From positions 2,294,001 to 2,358,000 of the forward strand of contig CAVUYP010000001.1 in NCBI GenBank assembly GCA_963745755.1: DNA of 64,000 nt, given 5' to 3'. This DNA comes from RHKX01 sp963745755 (GTDB lineage Bacteria > Actinomycetota > Thermoleophilia > Solirubrobacterales > 70-9). The notes under the pieces were generated by a model. It had not been told where the DNA came from. It saw only the letters and a program-made list of their open reading frames with translations, and searched no databases. Positions 7,478 to 16,341 of this stretch are shown piece by piece. The stretch's first letter is position 1. Each line of letters begins with the position of its first letter. The translations under genes were made by a program, and so were the position numbers.

Positions 7478-9079
7478 ATGGCAGAGCTGATCGACTCGGA
7501 GGCCGGAGCGCCTCTGCGCCGCCGCGAGTTCCTGATCGCCGGCGCCGCGGCCGGGATCGCGGCGTCGGTGCCGATCAACCACGCGGCGCTGGCCCGCGGC
7601 CGCGGGCTGCCGGTCGCGAAGGCCGGCAGGTTCGCCCACGGCGTCTCCTCGGGCTTCCCGACCTCGGGGGCGATCACGCTCTGGACACGGGTCGCCGAGC
7701 TCGAGCGGTCCTCGCGGCTGACCCTCGAGGTCGCGACCGACAAGGGGTTTCGCCGCGTCGTCAGACGTAAGCAGGTCACCGCCGCCGCCCGCGACGACTT
7801 CACGATCCACGAGCGAATCCGGGGTCTGAAGCCGGGCCGCGAGTACCACTACCGGTTCGAGACCAAGCACAAGCATTCCCGCATCGGCCGCTTCCGGACG
7901 CTGCCGCCGCCCGATTCCAGGCAGCCGTTGCGGATCGCCTACTTCTCCTGCCAGGACTACGAGGCCGGCTACTACAACGCTCATGCGGCGATGGCGAAGG
8001 ACGACCTCGATCTGGTCATCTGCCTCGGCGACTACATCTATGAGCGCCCCTACTACCCGGGCCCGGACGACCGGGCGGACACGACCGGCGTCAACGACGA
8101 CGGCAACGTCCAGACCCTGGCCGAGTACCGCGAGAAGTACCACCTCTACCAGTCCGACCGCGACCTGCAGGCGCTGCACGCCGCCCATCCGTTCATCTCG
8201 ATCTGGGACGACCACGAGGTCGAGGACAACTACGCCGGCGACGAGCCCGACTCGGCCGAGCCGGACCAGTCGAAGGAGAACAACGGCGTGCCGCGGCGGG
8301 TGCCGTTCGCGAAGCGGCGCCGCAACGGCTACAAGGCCTACTTCGAGGCGCATCCGCGGATCCGTCTGCGGCGGGCGGAGAAGAACCAGATCTACGGCAG
8401 CGTCCGCCTCGGCGGCCTCGCCGAGCTGTTCCTCACCGACCAGCGCCAGTACCGCGATCCGCAGCCCTGCGGCGACAAGCTGCTGACGCCGTGCCCGGAG
8501 GCCGACGACCCGGGTCGGACCCTGCTCGGCGCCGAGCAGAAGAAGTGGTTCAAGCGGGCGGTCCCGAAGTCGTCGGCCCGCTGGAAGCTCTGGGCGAGCG
8601 AGCTGATGGTGATGAGCCTCGACCTGCCGGCCGGGCAGGCGGTGAACCTCGACTCCTGGGACGGCTACCAGGCCGAGCGGGCCGAGATCCTCGAGAGCTT
8701 CAAGGCGAAGGGGGTGAGGAACCTCGCGGTCCTGACCGGCGACATCCACACCTTCATCGCCGGCGACCTGTCGACGAACGGCCGCTCCAGCGGCGAGCCG
8801 CTCGGCGTCGAGCTGGTCGGCGGCTCGGTGACCTCGCTGGGGATCCCCGAGGCCCTCGGGGTGCCCTCGTCGACGCTCTACCCGCTTGCCGGGGCAAACG
8901 ACCCGCACGTCAAGTTCGTCGACTTCGACAAGCGCGGCTACTGCGTCCTCGAGGTCGGCAAGAAGACGCTCGAGGCGACGTTCATGTCCTGCGACGCTCT
9001 GACGAAGCGGGCGAAGCCGGTCGAGCTCGCCCGGTTCCGCGTCGACGCCGGCGACCCGACGCTGCACGAGACCGCCTAG
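7478..9079 (+). CDS. phoD: PhoD-like alkaline phosphatase/phosphodiesterase, Tat-exported
   Basis: 533 residues. Releases phosphate from phosphoesters at the cell surface using Fe/Ca ions in characterised PhoD proteins. It starts at ATG 7478 with GGAGGAGA upstream. A twin-arginine signal (RRREFLIAGAAAGIAASV) occupies residues about 14-32. An N-terminal beta domain (GFPTSGAITLWTRV) is followed by the metallophosphatase core: YFSCQDYEAGYYNAH, CLGDYIYE, WDDHEVEDNYAGD and LTGDIHTFIAGDL. Length and motifs are normal for the family. The neighbouring GDPD suggests coordinated phosphodiester use; no Pho box was recognised. Confidence 0.9.
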   Translation: MAELIDSEAGAPLRRREFLIAGAAAGIAASVPINHAALARGRGLPVAKAGRFAHGVSSGFPTSGAITLWTRVAELERSSRLTLEVATDKGFRRVVRRKQVTAAARDDFTIHERIRGLKPGREYHYRFETKHKHSRIGRFRTLPPPDSRQPLRIAYFSCQDYEAGYYNAHAAMAKDDLDLVICLGDYIYERPYYPGPDDRADTTGVNDDGNVQTLAEYREKYHLYQSDRDLQALHAAHPFISIWDDHEVEDNYAGDEPDSAEPDQSKENNGVPRRVPFAKRRRNGYKAYFEAHPRIRLRRAEKNQIYGSVRLGGLAELFLTDQRQYRDPQPCGDKLLTPCPEADDPGRTLLGAEQKKWFKRAVPKSSARWKLWASELMVMSLDLPAGQAVNLDSWDGYQAERAEILESFKAKGVRNLAVLTGDIHTFIAGDLSTNGRSSGEPLGVELVGGSVTSLGIPEALGVPSSTLYPLAGANDPHVKFVDFDKRGYCVLEVGKKTLEATFMSCDALTKRAKPVELARFRVDAGDPTLHETA

Positions 9080-9127
9080 CCGCGCCGGCCCGGCAGGACA
9101 CGGGCGCCGCACCGCGAAGGGGGCGAC

Positions 9128-10850
9128 GTGATCCCTCCGTCCGCCCAGCGGGCCGCGAGCCCGCCCACGGGTGGACGCGGCGACCCCGATCCGGTCACCA
9201 GGCTGCCGACCCGGCGGCAGTTCCTCGACCGACTCAGCGAGGAGATCGCGGCGCTCGGCGCGGACTCCGGGCCGCTCGCCGTCCTGCTCGTCGACCTCGA
9301 CGGCTTCCGGCGCGTCAACCGCGACCTCGGCCACGTCGTCGGTGACCAGCTGCTGTTCTCCGCCGCCCGCCGCCTGCTCGGAGCGGTCCGTGGCGACGAC
9401 CTCGTCGCCCGCGCCGGCGGCGACGAGTTCGCGGTGATGAGCCGCGGCCTCGCCAGCAGCTCCGACGTCGTCGAGCTCGCTGCAGCGATCATGGACGCCT
9501 TCGACGATCCGTTCGACCTCGGGGTCGAGATGCTGACCGTGACGGTCTCGGTCGGGGTCGTCGTCTCCGCCGAGCCGGGCGCCTCCGCCGAGCCGGGCGC
9601 CTCCGCCGAGTCGCTGGTCGGCGACGCCGAGGCGGCGCTCGAGCGCGACCGCTCCGGTTCGCGCCGCTTCGAGGTCTTCGATGCAGAGCTCCGCGAGCGG
9701 ATCCGCTACCGGGCCGAGATCGGGCGCGAGCTCGCCGCGGCCCTGGCCGCCGATGAGATCGCCTTCCACTACCAGCCGATCGTCGACATCGCCTCCGGTC
9801 GCGTCGCCTCGGTCGAGGTGCTGGCCCGCTGGCACCATCCCGAGCGCGGAGCGATCTCGCCGGAGCTGTTCGTGCCGATCGCCGAGGAGACGGGTTGCGT
9901 CGGCGAGCTGCTGACGAGGCTGCTCAGCCCATGCCGTCGCCGACTTCCCGCTGATCGCCGCCTGCGACCCGACCCGCTCGATCTCGCTGGCGATCAACGT
10001 CTCCTCGAGCCAGCTCACCTCGGAGCCGCTGCTCGGCGCGATCGGCGCGCTCGTCGACGGGCTCGACGTGGAGCCGGAGCGGGTCGTCGTCGAGATCTCC
10101 GAGTCGGCGCTGAGCGGCGCCGCCGAGTCCTACCTGGCGCGGGTCACCGAGCTGCGGGCCCTCGGCGTGCGCGTCTCCCTCGACGACTTCGGCACCGCGT
10201 CGACCTCGATCGCCCAGCTCCGCTCGCTGCCGATCGACCAGATCAAGCTCGACCGCTCCTTCGTCGCCGGCCTCGGCGAGGCCTCCGCCGACGCCGCCCT
10301 CGCGGCCGGGGTCCTGCCGCTCGCGCGGGCGCTCGGCATCGAGGTCGTCGCTGAGGGCATCGAGACGGAGAACCAGCTCGCCCACCTGTTCGCGCTCGGC
10401 TATCGCCAGGGCCAGGGCTACATGCTGGCCCGGCCGGGCCCCGCCGCCGACGCCGCCGAGCTGGTCGCCGCCGGACCCGTCGAGGCGACGCGGACGGCCG
10501 AGACGGCGGCGCTCAGCACCGCCCGCGAGGCGTTCCGGCAGGCCCTGCTCTCCGGCGACGCGAAGCTGGCCGAGACGGTGATCGCCGATGCGGTCGCCGC
10601 CGGGATCGCCTCGATCACGATCCAGAGCGAGGTGATCGGCCGGGCCCTGCACTGGATCGACTCCGAATGGGAGGCGGGACGCCTGCGCGCCGCCGACGAG
10701 CACCTCGCGGCGGCGATCTGCGAACGCCAGCTCGCCGCCGTACTCGACTCGCACCTGGCGCCCGAGCGACGGTTCACGGCGCCGTCGGACCGGGTTCACG
10801 GAGCCGGCCAGCGGGACAGCGGCCAGGATCGCTTGCGGCCGCCGCGCTGA
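9128..10850 (+). pseudogene. GGDEF-EAL c-di-GMP protein with C-terminal B12-cap-like domain, single frameshift
   Basis: About 573 residues if one base near 9928-9930 is removed. The first frame (GTG 9128) carries a diguanylate cyclase domain (LVDLDGFRRVNRDLGHVVGD ... ARAGGDEFAVM) and the first part of an EAL domain (FHYQPIVDIASGRVASVEVL). Here the signature is EVL, not EAL. After the shift, the frame continues with HAVADFPLIAACDPTRSIS, VVVEISESAL, SLDDFGTASTSIAQLRSLPI, IKLDRSFV and VVAEGIETENQLAHLFALGY. The last ~110 residues (AFRQALLSGDAKLAETVIAD ... ALHWIDSEWEAGRL ... AADEHLAAAICERQ) resemble the helical cap that precedes cobalamin-binding domains. No Rossmann B12 domain follows. Marked as broken only because of the frameshift, which may be a sequence error. 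Confidence 0.8.
9569..9610 (+). repeat. 18-bp tandem repeat inside the GGDEF-EAL gene
   Basis: GCCGAGCCGGGCGCCTCC is present twice in tandem (9569-9604) followed by a partial third copy (9605-9610). It encodes AEPGAS-AEPGAS-AE in a loop late in the GGDEF domain. The in-frame unit means copy-number change would not break the protein. Confidence 0.8.
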
Positions 10851-10915
10851 GCGGATATAGATCACCGCAATCCGGAATCGCGCCGGCACACGTTCAAGTC
10901 ATCCCAGGGAGTTCA

Positions 10916-12994
10916 ATGACTCGCGCTTCGCTGCCATTCATCGTCGCCTGCGTCGCTGCGCTGGCGTTCGCCGCGCCGGCCGCCGCCGCGCCCGACGAGC
11001 TGTCCTCGCGCCTCGACGCTCTCTCCGGTGCCGGCCTGCGCGCCGCGTCGCCCGCCGAGCAGGCCCGGGCGGTCTCGCTGCTTGCCGACGGTCCCGGCAG
11101 CCTGCTCCGCGACGGCGGCAACCTGATCGTCGACGTTCGCGTCGACGGCGCCGCCCGGGAACGGGTCGCCGGGTTGCGTGAGGCAGGCGCCGATATCGTC
11201 GCCGTCGCCGCCGACTACGGCCTCGTCTCGGTCAGCGTCCCGGAGGGAAGGCTCCGCGATCTGGCCCGGGCGCCCGGCGTCGAGAGCGTCACCGAGGAGC
11301 TGACCCCGATGACCGGGGCCGACGGCGCCGAAGGTGCAGCGACCGGCGCGCTCAACACCTGCCCGACCGGCGTCGTCAGCGAGGGGGACGCGCAGCTTCG
11401 CGCCAACGTCGCCCGCAACCAGTTCCAGGTCGATGGCGGCGGCGTCAAGGTCGGGGTGATGTCGGATTCGTTCAACACCGGCGCGACGGCGGTCAAGCAG
11501 GCGAACGACATTGCCAGCGGCGATCTGCCCGGCCCCGGCAATCCGTGCGGGCGGACGACTCCGGTTCAGGTGCTCGACGACTCCGCCGGGGTCCAGGGCG
11601 ACGAGGGCCGGGCGATGACCCAGATCGTCCACGACCTCGCGCCCGGCGCCGACCTCGCGTTCGCCACCGCGTTCACCGGGCAGGTCGCCTTCGCCAACAA
11701 CATCCAGGCCCTGGCGAACGCCGGCGCCAAGGTGATCGTCGACGACATCATCTACTTCTCCGAGCCCTACTACCAGGACGGGATCGTCGCCAACGCGGTC
11801 AACTCGGTCACCCGCCAGGGCGTCGCCTACTTCTCGATGGCGTTCAACAACAACCGGGTGATCGGCGGCCGCGACAGCAACTCCTGGGAGGCGCCCGCCT
11901 ACCGCAACGCCGGCTCCTGCCCGACCCTCGTCGGCGGCAGCGACTGCATGGACTTCGACCCCGGGCCCGGGGTCGACAACACGTTCAACCTGACCGCGAC
12001 CGGCGCCATCCCCTGGCGGTTCGGCCTGCAGTGGGCGCAGCCGCAGAACGGCGTCACCACCAACCTCGACCTCTACGTCATCAACGGGTCGACGAGTCAG
12101 GTCTTCAGCTCGACCGACGTCAACGCGACGACCGGGCAGCCGTTCGAGTTCGTCTCGTTCACGCCCGGCAACACGAGCGCCGGCAACTACCAGCTCGTCG
12201 TCAAGCGGGTCAGCGGCGCGGCCAACCCGAGGCTGAAGTGGGTCAACAACGACAACGGCGCCGGCGCGATCGCCGGGCTCGAGTACCCGGCCTCCTCCGG
12301 CGGCGACACGGTCGGCCCGACGATCTACGGGCACAACGGCACCGCTGGAGCTCAGACGGTCGGCGCGGTGCCGTTCAACGACAGCGCGGTGATCGAGAGC
12401 TTCTCCGGCCGCGGCCCGGTCACCCACCTGTTCGGCCCCGCCAACGGGTTCACGCCGGCGCCGGCGCTGGGCTCGCCGCAGGTCCTCGACAAGCCGGACC
12501 TGGCGGCGACCGACGGCGGCATCACGACGTTCTTCGGCCCCGGCAACCGCTTCTTCGGGACCTCGGCGGCGGCCCCGCACGCGGCCGCCGTGGCGGCGCT
12601 GCAGCTCGCCGCCGAGCCGGCGCTGAAGCCGGCGGAGCTGAGGTCGGCTCAGGTCGGTAGCGCGGTCCCGGTCGGGACGTTCGGGCCGCTCGCCGCCGGC
12701 GCCGGCCTGCTCGACGCCGAGGCGGCGATCAAGACGCCGCCGGCGCTGTCGTTGAAGCGGAAGCCGAAGAAGAAGACGACCGCGAAGAAGGCGAAGTTCG
12801 CATTCAAGGTGGAGAGCGGAACAAGACTCACCTGCAAGCTCGACAGGAAGCCGTTCAAGCCGTGCTCGAAGCGGGCGTCGTTCAAGGTCAAGCCCGGCAA
12901 GCACAAGCTCCGGGTCCGGGCGACCGACGCAGCCGGCAACCAGCGCACCGTCAAGTACGCCTGGAAGGTCGTCAAGAAGAAGAAGAAGCGCTAG
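10916..12994 (+). CDS. Secreted S8-like (subtilase) serine peptidase with atypical His position and Ig-like tail
   Basis: 692 residues starting MTRASLPFIVACVAALAFAA with a clear Sec signal (cleavage near AAAAPDE) and an AGGGAG-type ribosome site. The Asp region is GGVKVGVMSDSFNTG and the Ser region is FFGTSAAAPHAAAVAALQLA, both subtilase-like. The usual GHGT histidine motif is not found; the equivalent helix reads GDEGRAMTQIVHDLAPGADL, so a Glu (or the later His) would have to serve. A proprotein-convertase-like beta domain (GLQWAQPQNGVTTNLDLYVI ... YQLVVKRVSG) is inserted before the Ser motif. The last ~80 residues form an Ig-like domain (LTCKLDRKPFKPCSKRASF ... RVRATDAAGNQ) ending in KKKKKR, typical of Thermoleophilia exoproteins. 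Confidence 0.82.
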   Translation: MTRASLPFIVACVAALAFAAPAAAAPDELSSRLDALSGAGLRAASPAEQARAVSLLADGPGSLLRDGGNLIVDVRVDGAARERVAGLREAGADIVAVAADYGLVSVSVPEGRLRDLARAPGVESVTEELTPMTGADGAEGAATGALNTCPTGVVSEGDAQLRANVARNQFQVDGGGVKVGVMSDSFNTGATAVKQANDIASGDLPGPGNPCGRTTPVQVLDDSAGVQGDEGRAMTQIVHDLAPGADLAFATAFTGQVAFANNIQALANAGAKVIVDDIIYFSEPYYQDGIVANAVNSVTRQGVAYFSMAFNNNRVIGGRDSNSWEAPAYRNAGSCPTLVGGSDCMDFDPGPGVDNTFNLTATGAIPWRFGLQWAQPQNGVTTNLDLYVINGSTSQVFSSTDVNATTGQPFEFVSFTPGNTSAGNYQLVVKRVSGAANPRLKWVNNDNGAGAIAGLEYPASSGGDTVGPTIYGHNGTAGAQTVGAVPFNDSAVIESFSGRGPVTHLFGPANGFTPAPALGSPQVLDKPDLAATDGGITTFFGPGNRFFGTSAAAPHAAAVAALQLAAEPALKPAELRSAQVGSAVPVGTFGPLAAGAGLLDAEAAIKTPPALSLKRKPKKKTTAKKAKFAFKVESGTRLTCKLDRKPFKPCSKRASFKVKPGKHKLRVRATDAAGNQRTVKYAWKVVKKKKKR

Positions 12995-13551
12995 CTGCGG
13001 TCGTCGCGGCCGGGGTGGACGTCGTCGATCGTCGCCAGTGGCGTGTAGGGGGCGCCGGCGGAGGCGGCGACGATCGCCTCGCCGCCGCCGGCGAGGCGAT
13101 CGAGGACCGCGACGGTGCCGGCGATCTCCAGTCCCTCCTCGCGGCAGCGCTCGATCGCCTTGACCGTCGAGCCGCCGGTCGTGACGACATCCTCGACGAT
13201 CAGCACCCGGGTGCCGGGCTCGAGCAGCGGTCCCTCGACCCAGCGTTGCAGCCCATGCTGCTTCTTCTCCTTGCGGACGAAGAAGGCGAGCAGGTCGCGG
13301 CCGGCCGGCGCCGAGATCGCGGCGCTCGCGATCGGGTCGGCTCCCATCGTCATCCCGCCGACCGCGGCGGCGCCGACGCGTCCGGCCTCGGCGGCGACGA
13401 GCTCGGCGAGGACGCCGAAGCCGGGCTGGCGGAGGATGGCCCGCTTGGCGTCGACGTAGTAGGAGGCGGTGGCGCCGCTGGTCAGCGTGACCGCGCCGAT
13501 CACGAGCGCGTGCTCGCGCAGCTCCGCAATCAGCGTCTCACGGGCGCTCAT
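12991..13551 (-). CDS. pyrE: Orotate phosphoribosyltransferase
   Basis: 186 residues. Converts orotate and PRPP to OMP in pyrimidine synthesis, in the cytoplasm. The PRPP-binding motif VLIVEDVVTTGGST is intact (about residues 115-128). Orotate/phosphate-binding features include LTSGATASYYVDAKRAIL and FFVRKEKKQHG. ATG start at 13551. The stop codon shares a CTAG palindrome with the convergent S8 peptidase stop, so the two genes overlap by three bases and leave no room for an intergenic terminator. No other pyr gene is nearby. Confidence 0.93.
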   Translation of the reverse strand: MSARETLIAELREHALVIGAVTLTSGATASYYVDAKRAILRQPGFGVLAELVAAEAGRVGAAAVGGMTMGADPIASAAISAPAGRDLLAFFVRKEKKQHGLQRWVEGPLLEPGTRVLIVEDVVTTGGSTVKAIERCREEGLEIAGTVAVLDRLAGGGEAIVAASAGAPYTPLATIDDVHPGRDDRS

Positions 13552-13656
13552 CGGCCACGGCGAGGTCGATGGGCCACCGGCCGCGGACGCAGGAGGCGCA
13601 GCGTGCCTGGCACGTAAGCCGACGAGGACACAGGCCGGGAGTCCCTCGACCCGCCG

Positions 13657-14760
13657 CTAGCCGTACACGTAGATCGGGTCGCCGAGATCGATCCAGTTGT
13701 AGATGTGAACCGAATCGGGGATCGGGTTGCGCAGGCAGCCGTGGCTGGCCGGGTAGGTCGGCACGTCGTGGTAGCCGTGGGTCGCGTAGCCGCGGATGAA
13801 GTAGATCGAGTAGTACATGCCGAGGCTGTTGTAGCCGGCGTCCTTGCGGTAGAAGCGGAACTTGCCGCGGATCGTCGGCGTCGCCGGCGCCCCCGAGGAG
13901 ATCGTGTAGATCTCGTCGACCCGGCCGTGCTTGGCGAGGACCATCACCTGCTTGGAGAGGTCGGCCTCGACGTGCTTGCCGGCGCCGGGATGCTTGAGCT
14001 TGAAGCCACCCTTGCCCTTGGCGAGCTTCTTGAAGACGCTGCTCGTCGCCTTCTCCTTGCGGGCCATGTTGTTGACCTTGCGGTAGGCGAGGACGGCGCG
14101 GCCGGTCGCGGAGCTGAACCTGGATCCCTTGCTGGAGACGTAGCCGAGGTGGTTGAGCAGGCCGTTCAGCGTCTTCACGGGCGGGCCCGAATTGCCCTTC
14201 TTGAGGCTTGGGTAGCGGATCCGGAAGGGCCGGCTGCGATCCTTGGAGCGACCCCAGTTGGCGCCCTTGTGAAGCAGCGCCTGAACGCGGTACATGCCCG
14301 GGGCGACCATCTTCCGCGCGAACCGGAACTGGCCGAGGCTCGAGCCCTTGCCCTTGGCGCGGACCTTGACGGTGACCCGCTTGACGGTCTTCTTACCGCG
14401 GCTGAGGACGATCGTCACCCGCTGGCCGGCGCGGAACGGCCGGACCGTGCCGGCGACCTTGATCCGCTTGCCGGCGGTCACCTTGCCCTTGCGGATGCCC
14501 TTGAGGCGGACCTTGGTGCTCGTCGCCTGCGGCTGACCGCCCGCCGCCTTGGCGGCGTCGGCGCCCGGCACCTGCGGCGACCGATCGGCGGCGGGATCGA
14601 CCGCCGGGGCGACCGTCGTGGTCGTCGTCTCGGCATCGGCCGGCTCCGCGGCCGGTGACGCGGTCGCGGTCGTCTCCTGTGCCGCGGCGGCGGCGGCGAC
14701 CACCAGCGAGAGGAGGAGTGCGAAGAGGAGGACGAGGTGGAGGCGGATTCGCTGGCTCAT
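13657..14760 (-). CDS. Secreted L,D-transpeptidase (YkuD family) with Ig-like and PG-binding-like regions
   Basis: 367 residues. Predicted to make 3-3 cross-links in, or attach proteins to, peptidoglycan outside the membrane. It has a signal peptide (LLFALLLSLVVAAAAAA), a Thr/Ala/Pro-rich linker, and a basic beta domain (VRLKGIRKGKVTAGKRIKVA ...). Next is a peptidoglycan-binding-like helical region (SGPPVKTLNGLLNHLGY ... SATGRAVLAYRKVNNM), then the YkuD domain from QVMVLAKHGRVDEIYTISSG to the C-terminus. The catalytic motif is complete: HGYHDVPTYPASHGCLRNP with SHGC nucleophile. The domain order matches exported actinobacterial L,D-transpeptidases. Confidence 0.9.
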   Translation of the reverse strand: MSQRIRLHLVLLFALLLSLVVAAAAAAQETTATASPAAEPADAETTTTTVAPAVDPAADRSPQVPGADAAKAAGGQPQATSTKVRLKGIRKGKVTAGKRIKVAGTVRPFRAGQRVTIVLSRGKKTVKRVTVKVRAKGKGSSLGQFRFARKMVAPGMYRVQALLHKGANWGRSKDRSRPFRIRYPSLKKGNSGPPVKTLNGLLNHLGYVSSKGSRFSSATGRAVLAYRKVNNMARKEKATSSVFKKLAKGKGGFKLKHPGAGKHVEADLSKQVMVLAKHGRVDEIYTISSGAPATPTIRGKFRFYRKDAGYNSLGMYYSIYFIRGYATHGYHDVPTYPASHGCLRNPIPDSVHIYNWIDLGDPIYVYG

Positions 14761-14806
14761 CTGGGCGCGAATTGTAGGGGCCGCAACGGCCGATCGGACG
14801 GGTCGC

Positions 14807-15676
14807 TCAGACGACGTCGGTGACGAGCAGCACGAACGCGATCGTGTTGTTGATCGTGTGGGCCAGAACCGGCGCCCAGAGAGTGCCGCTGCGCTCGTAG
14901 AGCCAGGCGAGGATGACCCCGAAGACCGCCAGCTGGATCGCCACCCCGACGTTGCCGGCGCCGAGGTGCAGCGAGCCCCAGACGATCGCCGAGATCACCG
15001 CGGCCGGCCACAGCGACATCGTGCGGCGCAGGCCACCGAACATGAAGCCGCGGAAGAACAGCTCCTCCGAGAGCGGCGCGGCGATGACGATCAGGAAGGC
15101 GGCGATGGCGACGCTGCCGAGCTCGTCCTTGTTGGTGCCGAGGTCGCGGGTCACGTCCTCCTGGTCGGGCTGCAGCAGCGGCGCCAAAAAGCCGGCGAAG
15201 ATCAGGTACGTGAACCAGGCCAGCACGGCCAGCCCGATCGCTCCGAGCGCCACCCGACCGCCGAGGCCGAGCTTCCCGAAGGCCTCGACGAGCCGGCCAC
15301 GGGCGTCGAACAGCGCGAAGCCGAGCGCGGTGCCGATCAGGCTCAGCGCGACGACGAGCTGGGCGGCATCACGGGCGGCGGGCGTGTCCAGCTCGGGGTC
15401 GAAGATCGCGACGATGATCGTCCCGGTCAGCATCGTCCCGGCGGCGATCAGGACGCCGAGCGCGACCATCCCGCCGCCCCAGCCGACCTCGGGCAGGCCG
15501 GCGTAGCGGGTCAGAAAGCGGCCGCCCTTCGACGCCCGGTCGGGTTCGCTGCCGAGCGGCGGCGGCGTCGACGGCGGCGACTCGACGGGCGGCGGCGCCG
15601 ACTCGCCCCGGCTCGCCGGCGGCGGCGTCGAGCCGACCGTCGGCCGGTCCGGCTGGTCGTCCTCGTGCTCGCTCAT
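14807..15676 (-). CDS. CPBP-family intramembrane protease (CAAX protease-like)
   Basis: 289 residues: a Pro-rich cytoplasmic N-terminus (TPPPASRGESAPPPVESP) followed by about eight membrane segments. CPBP/Rce1 motifs are present: motif 1 EELFFRGFMFGGLRR, motif 2 with His in WGSLHLGAGN, and motif 3 LAHTINNTIAFV. Members are metal-independent intramembrane proteases with roles in prenyl-protein processing or peptide immunity; which applies here is unknown. The ATG at 15676 overlaps the stop of the upstream HAD gene by four bases (ATGA), so the two are translationally coupled. Confidence 0.88.
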   Translation of the reverse strand: MSEHEDDQPDRPTVGSTPPPASRGESAPPPVESPPSTPPPLGSEPDRASKGGRFLTRYAGLPEVGWGGGMVALGVLIAAGTMLTGTIIVAIFDPELDTPAARDAAQLVVALSLIGTALGFALFDARGRLVEAFGKLGLGGRVALGAIGLAVLAWFTYLIFAGFLAPLLQPDQEDVTRDLGTNKDELGSVAIAAFLIVIAAPLSEELFFRGFMFGGLRRTMSLWPAAVISAIVWGSLHLGAGNVGVAIQLAVFGVILAWLYERSGTLWAPVLAHTINNTIAFVLLVTDVV

Positions 15677-16320
15677 CTGCCCGTCATCTCGGCTCGCTCC
15701 ACCACCTCGGCGAGCGAGGATACGTCGGCGCCGCCCTCGCGGTCGATCCTGAGCACGTCGATGCCGGCCGCGCGGGCGCCGTCGACGTCCTCGTCGCTGT
15801 CGCCGACGTGCAGCGCCTCCGGCGCGGCGCAGCCGGCGACGGCGAGCGCCGCCGCGAAGATCGTCGGGTCCGGCTTCCGCGCTCCCGTCGCCGCCGAGGT
15901 GACGATCCCGTCCAGGGCCGCCGCCAGGCCGACCCGCTCGAGCACCGAGCCGAGCTCGTAGTCCCAGTTCGAGACACAGACGATCCGCAGGCCGCGCCCG
16001 CGCATCGCCACCAGCGCCGGGGCCGCGTCGGGATACGGCTCGAACGCGATCGCGGCCATCATCGCCGCGACCCCGACCGGGCGGCCGAGCCCGGCGGAGA
16101 GGAGCTCGGCGCAGCGCGCGCGCAGCGCCGCAAGCGATTCGCGGTCGCGGCCGCGGTCGGCGTTGGCCGCGTAGAAGGACATCTCGGCCTCGAAGGCGCT
16201 TCGCACCCGCGCCGCCGGCAGGCCGGCGACGAGCTCGGGATCGAGCCGCTCCCACGGCGGCGGCAGCCGGACGAGGGTTCCGAGCGCATCGATCAGGCAG
16301 GCGCGATAGGGGGCGGGCAC
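15673..16320 (-). CDS. HAD-superfamily hydrolase
   Basis: 215 residues, probably a small-molecule phosphatase. HAD motifs: motif I is degenerate (CLIDALGTLVRL, with D-A-L-G-T in place of DxDGT), motif II is CVSNWDYEL, motif III Lys is in ATGARKPDPTIF, and motif IV is HVGDSDEDVDGA. The GTG at 16320 is chosen because it gives the family N-terminus (VPAPYRACLIDALGTLV). It would be only 21 bases from the divergent start at 16342, so leaderless mRNAs or a later start on one side are likely. Motif I keeps the nucleophilic Asp but has Ala at +1 and Gly at +3 (DALG); the second Asp is displaced, which may lower activity. Confidence 0.82.
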   Translation of the reverse strand: MPAPYRACLIDALGTLVRLPPPWERLDPELVAGLPAARVRSAFEAEMSFYAANADRGRDRESLAALRARCAELLSAGLGRPVGVAAMMAAIAFEPYPDAAPALVAMRGRGLRIVCVSNWDYELGSVLERVGLAAALDGIVTSAATGARKPDPTIFAAALAVAGCAAPEALHVGDSDEDVDGARAAGIDVLRIDREGGADVSSLAEVVERAEMTGR

Positions 16321-16341
16321 GAATACATTCTCTCCGAGCCG

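Noticed and set aside
5929..7803. 624-residue antisense open frame opposite the GDPD gene
   Set aside because: No recognisable domain and it runs through a signal peptide, a ribosome site and the phoD start of real genes on the other strand.
7394..10018. 874-residue antisense open frame opposite phoD and the GGDEF gene
   Set aside because: Low-complexity Leu/Arg/Val/Gly translation with no motifs; both opposite-strand genes have clear catalytic motifs.
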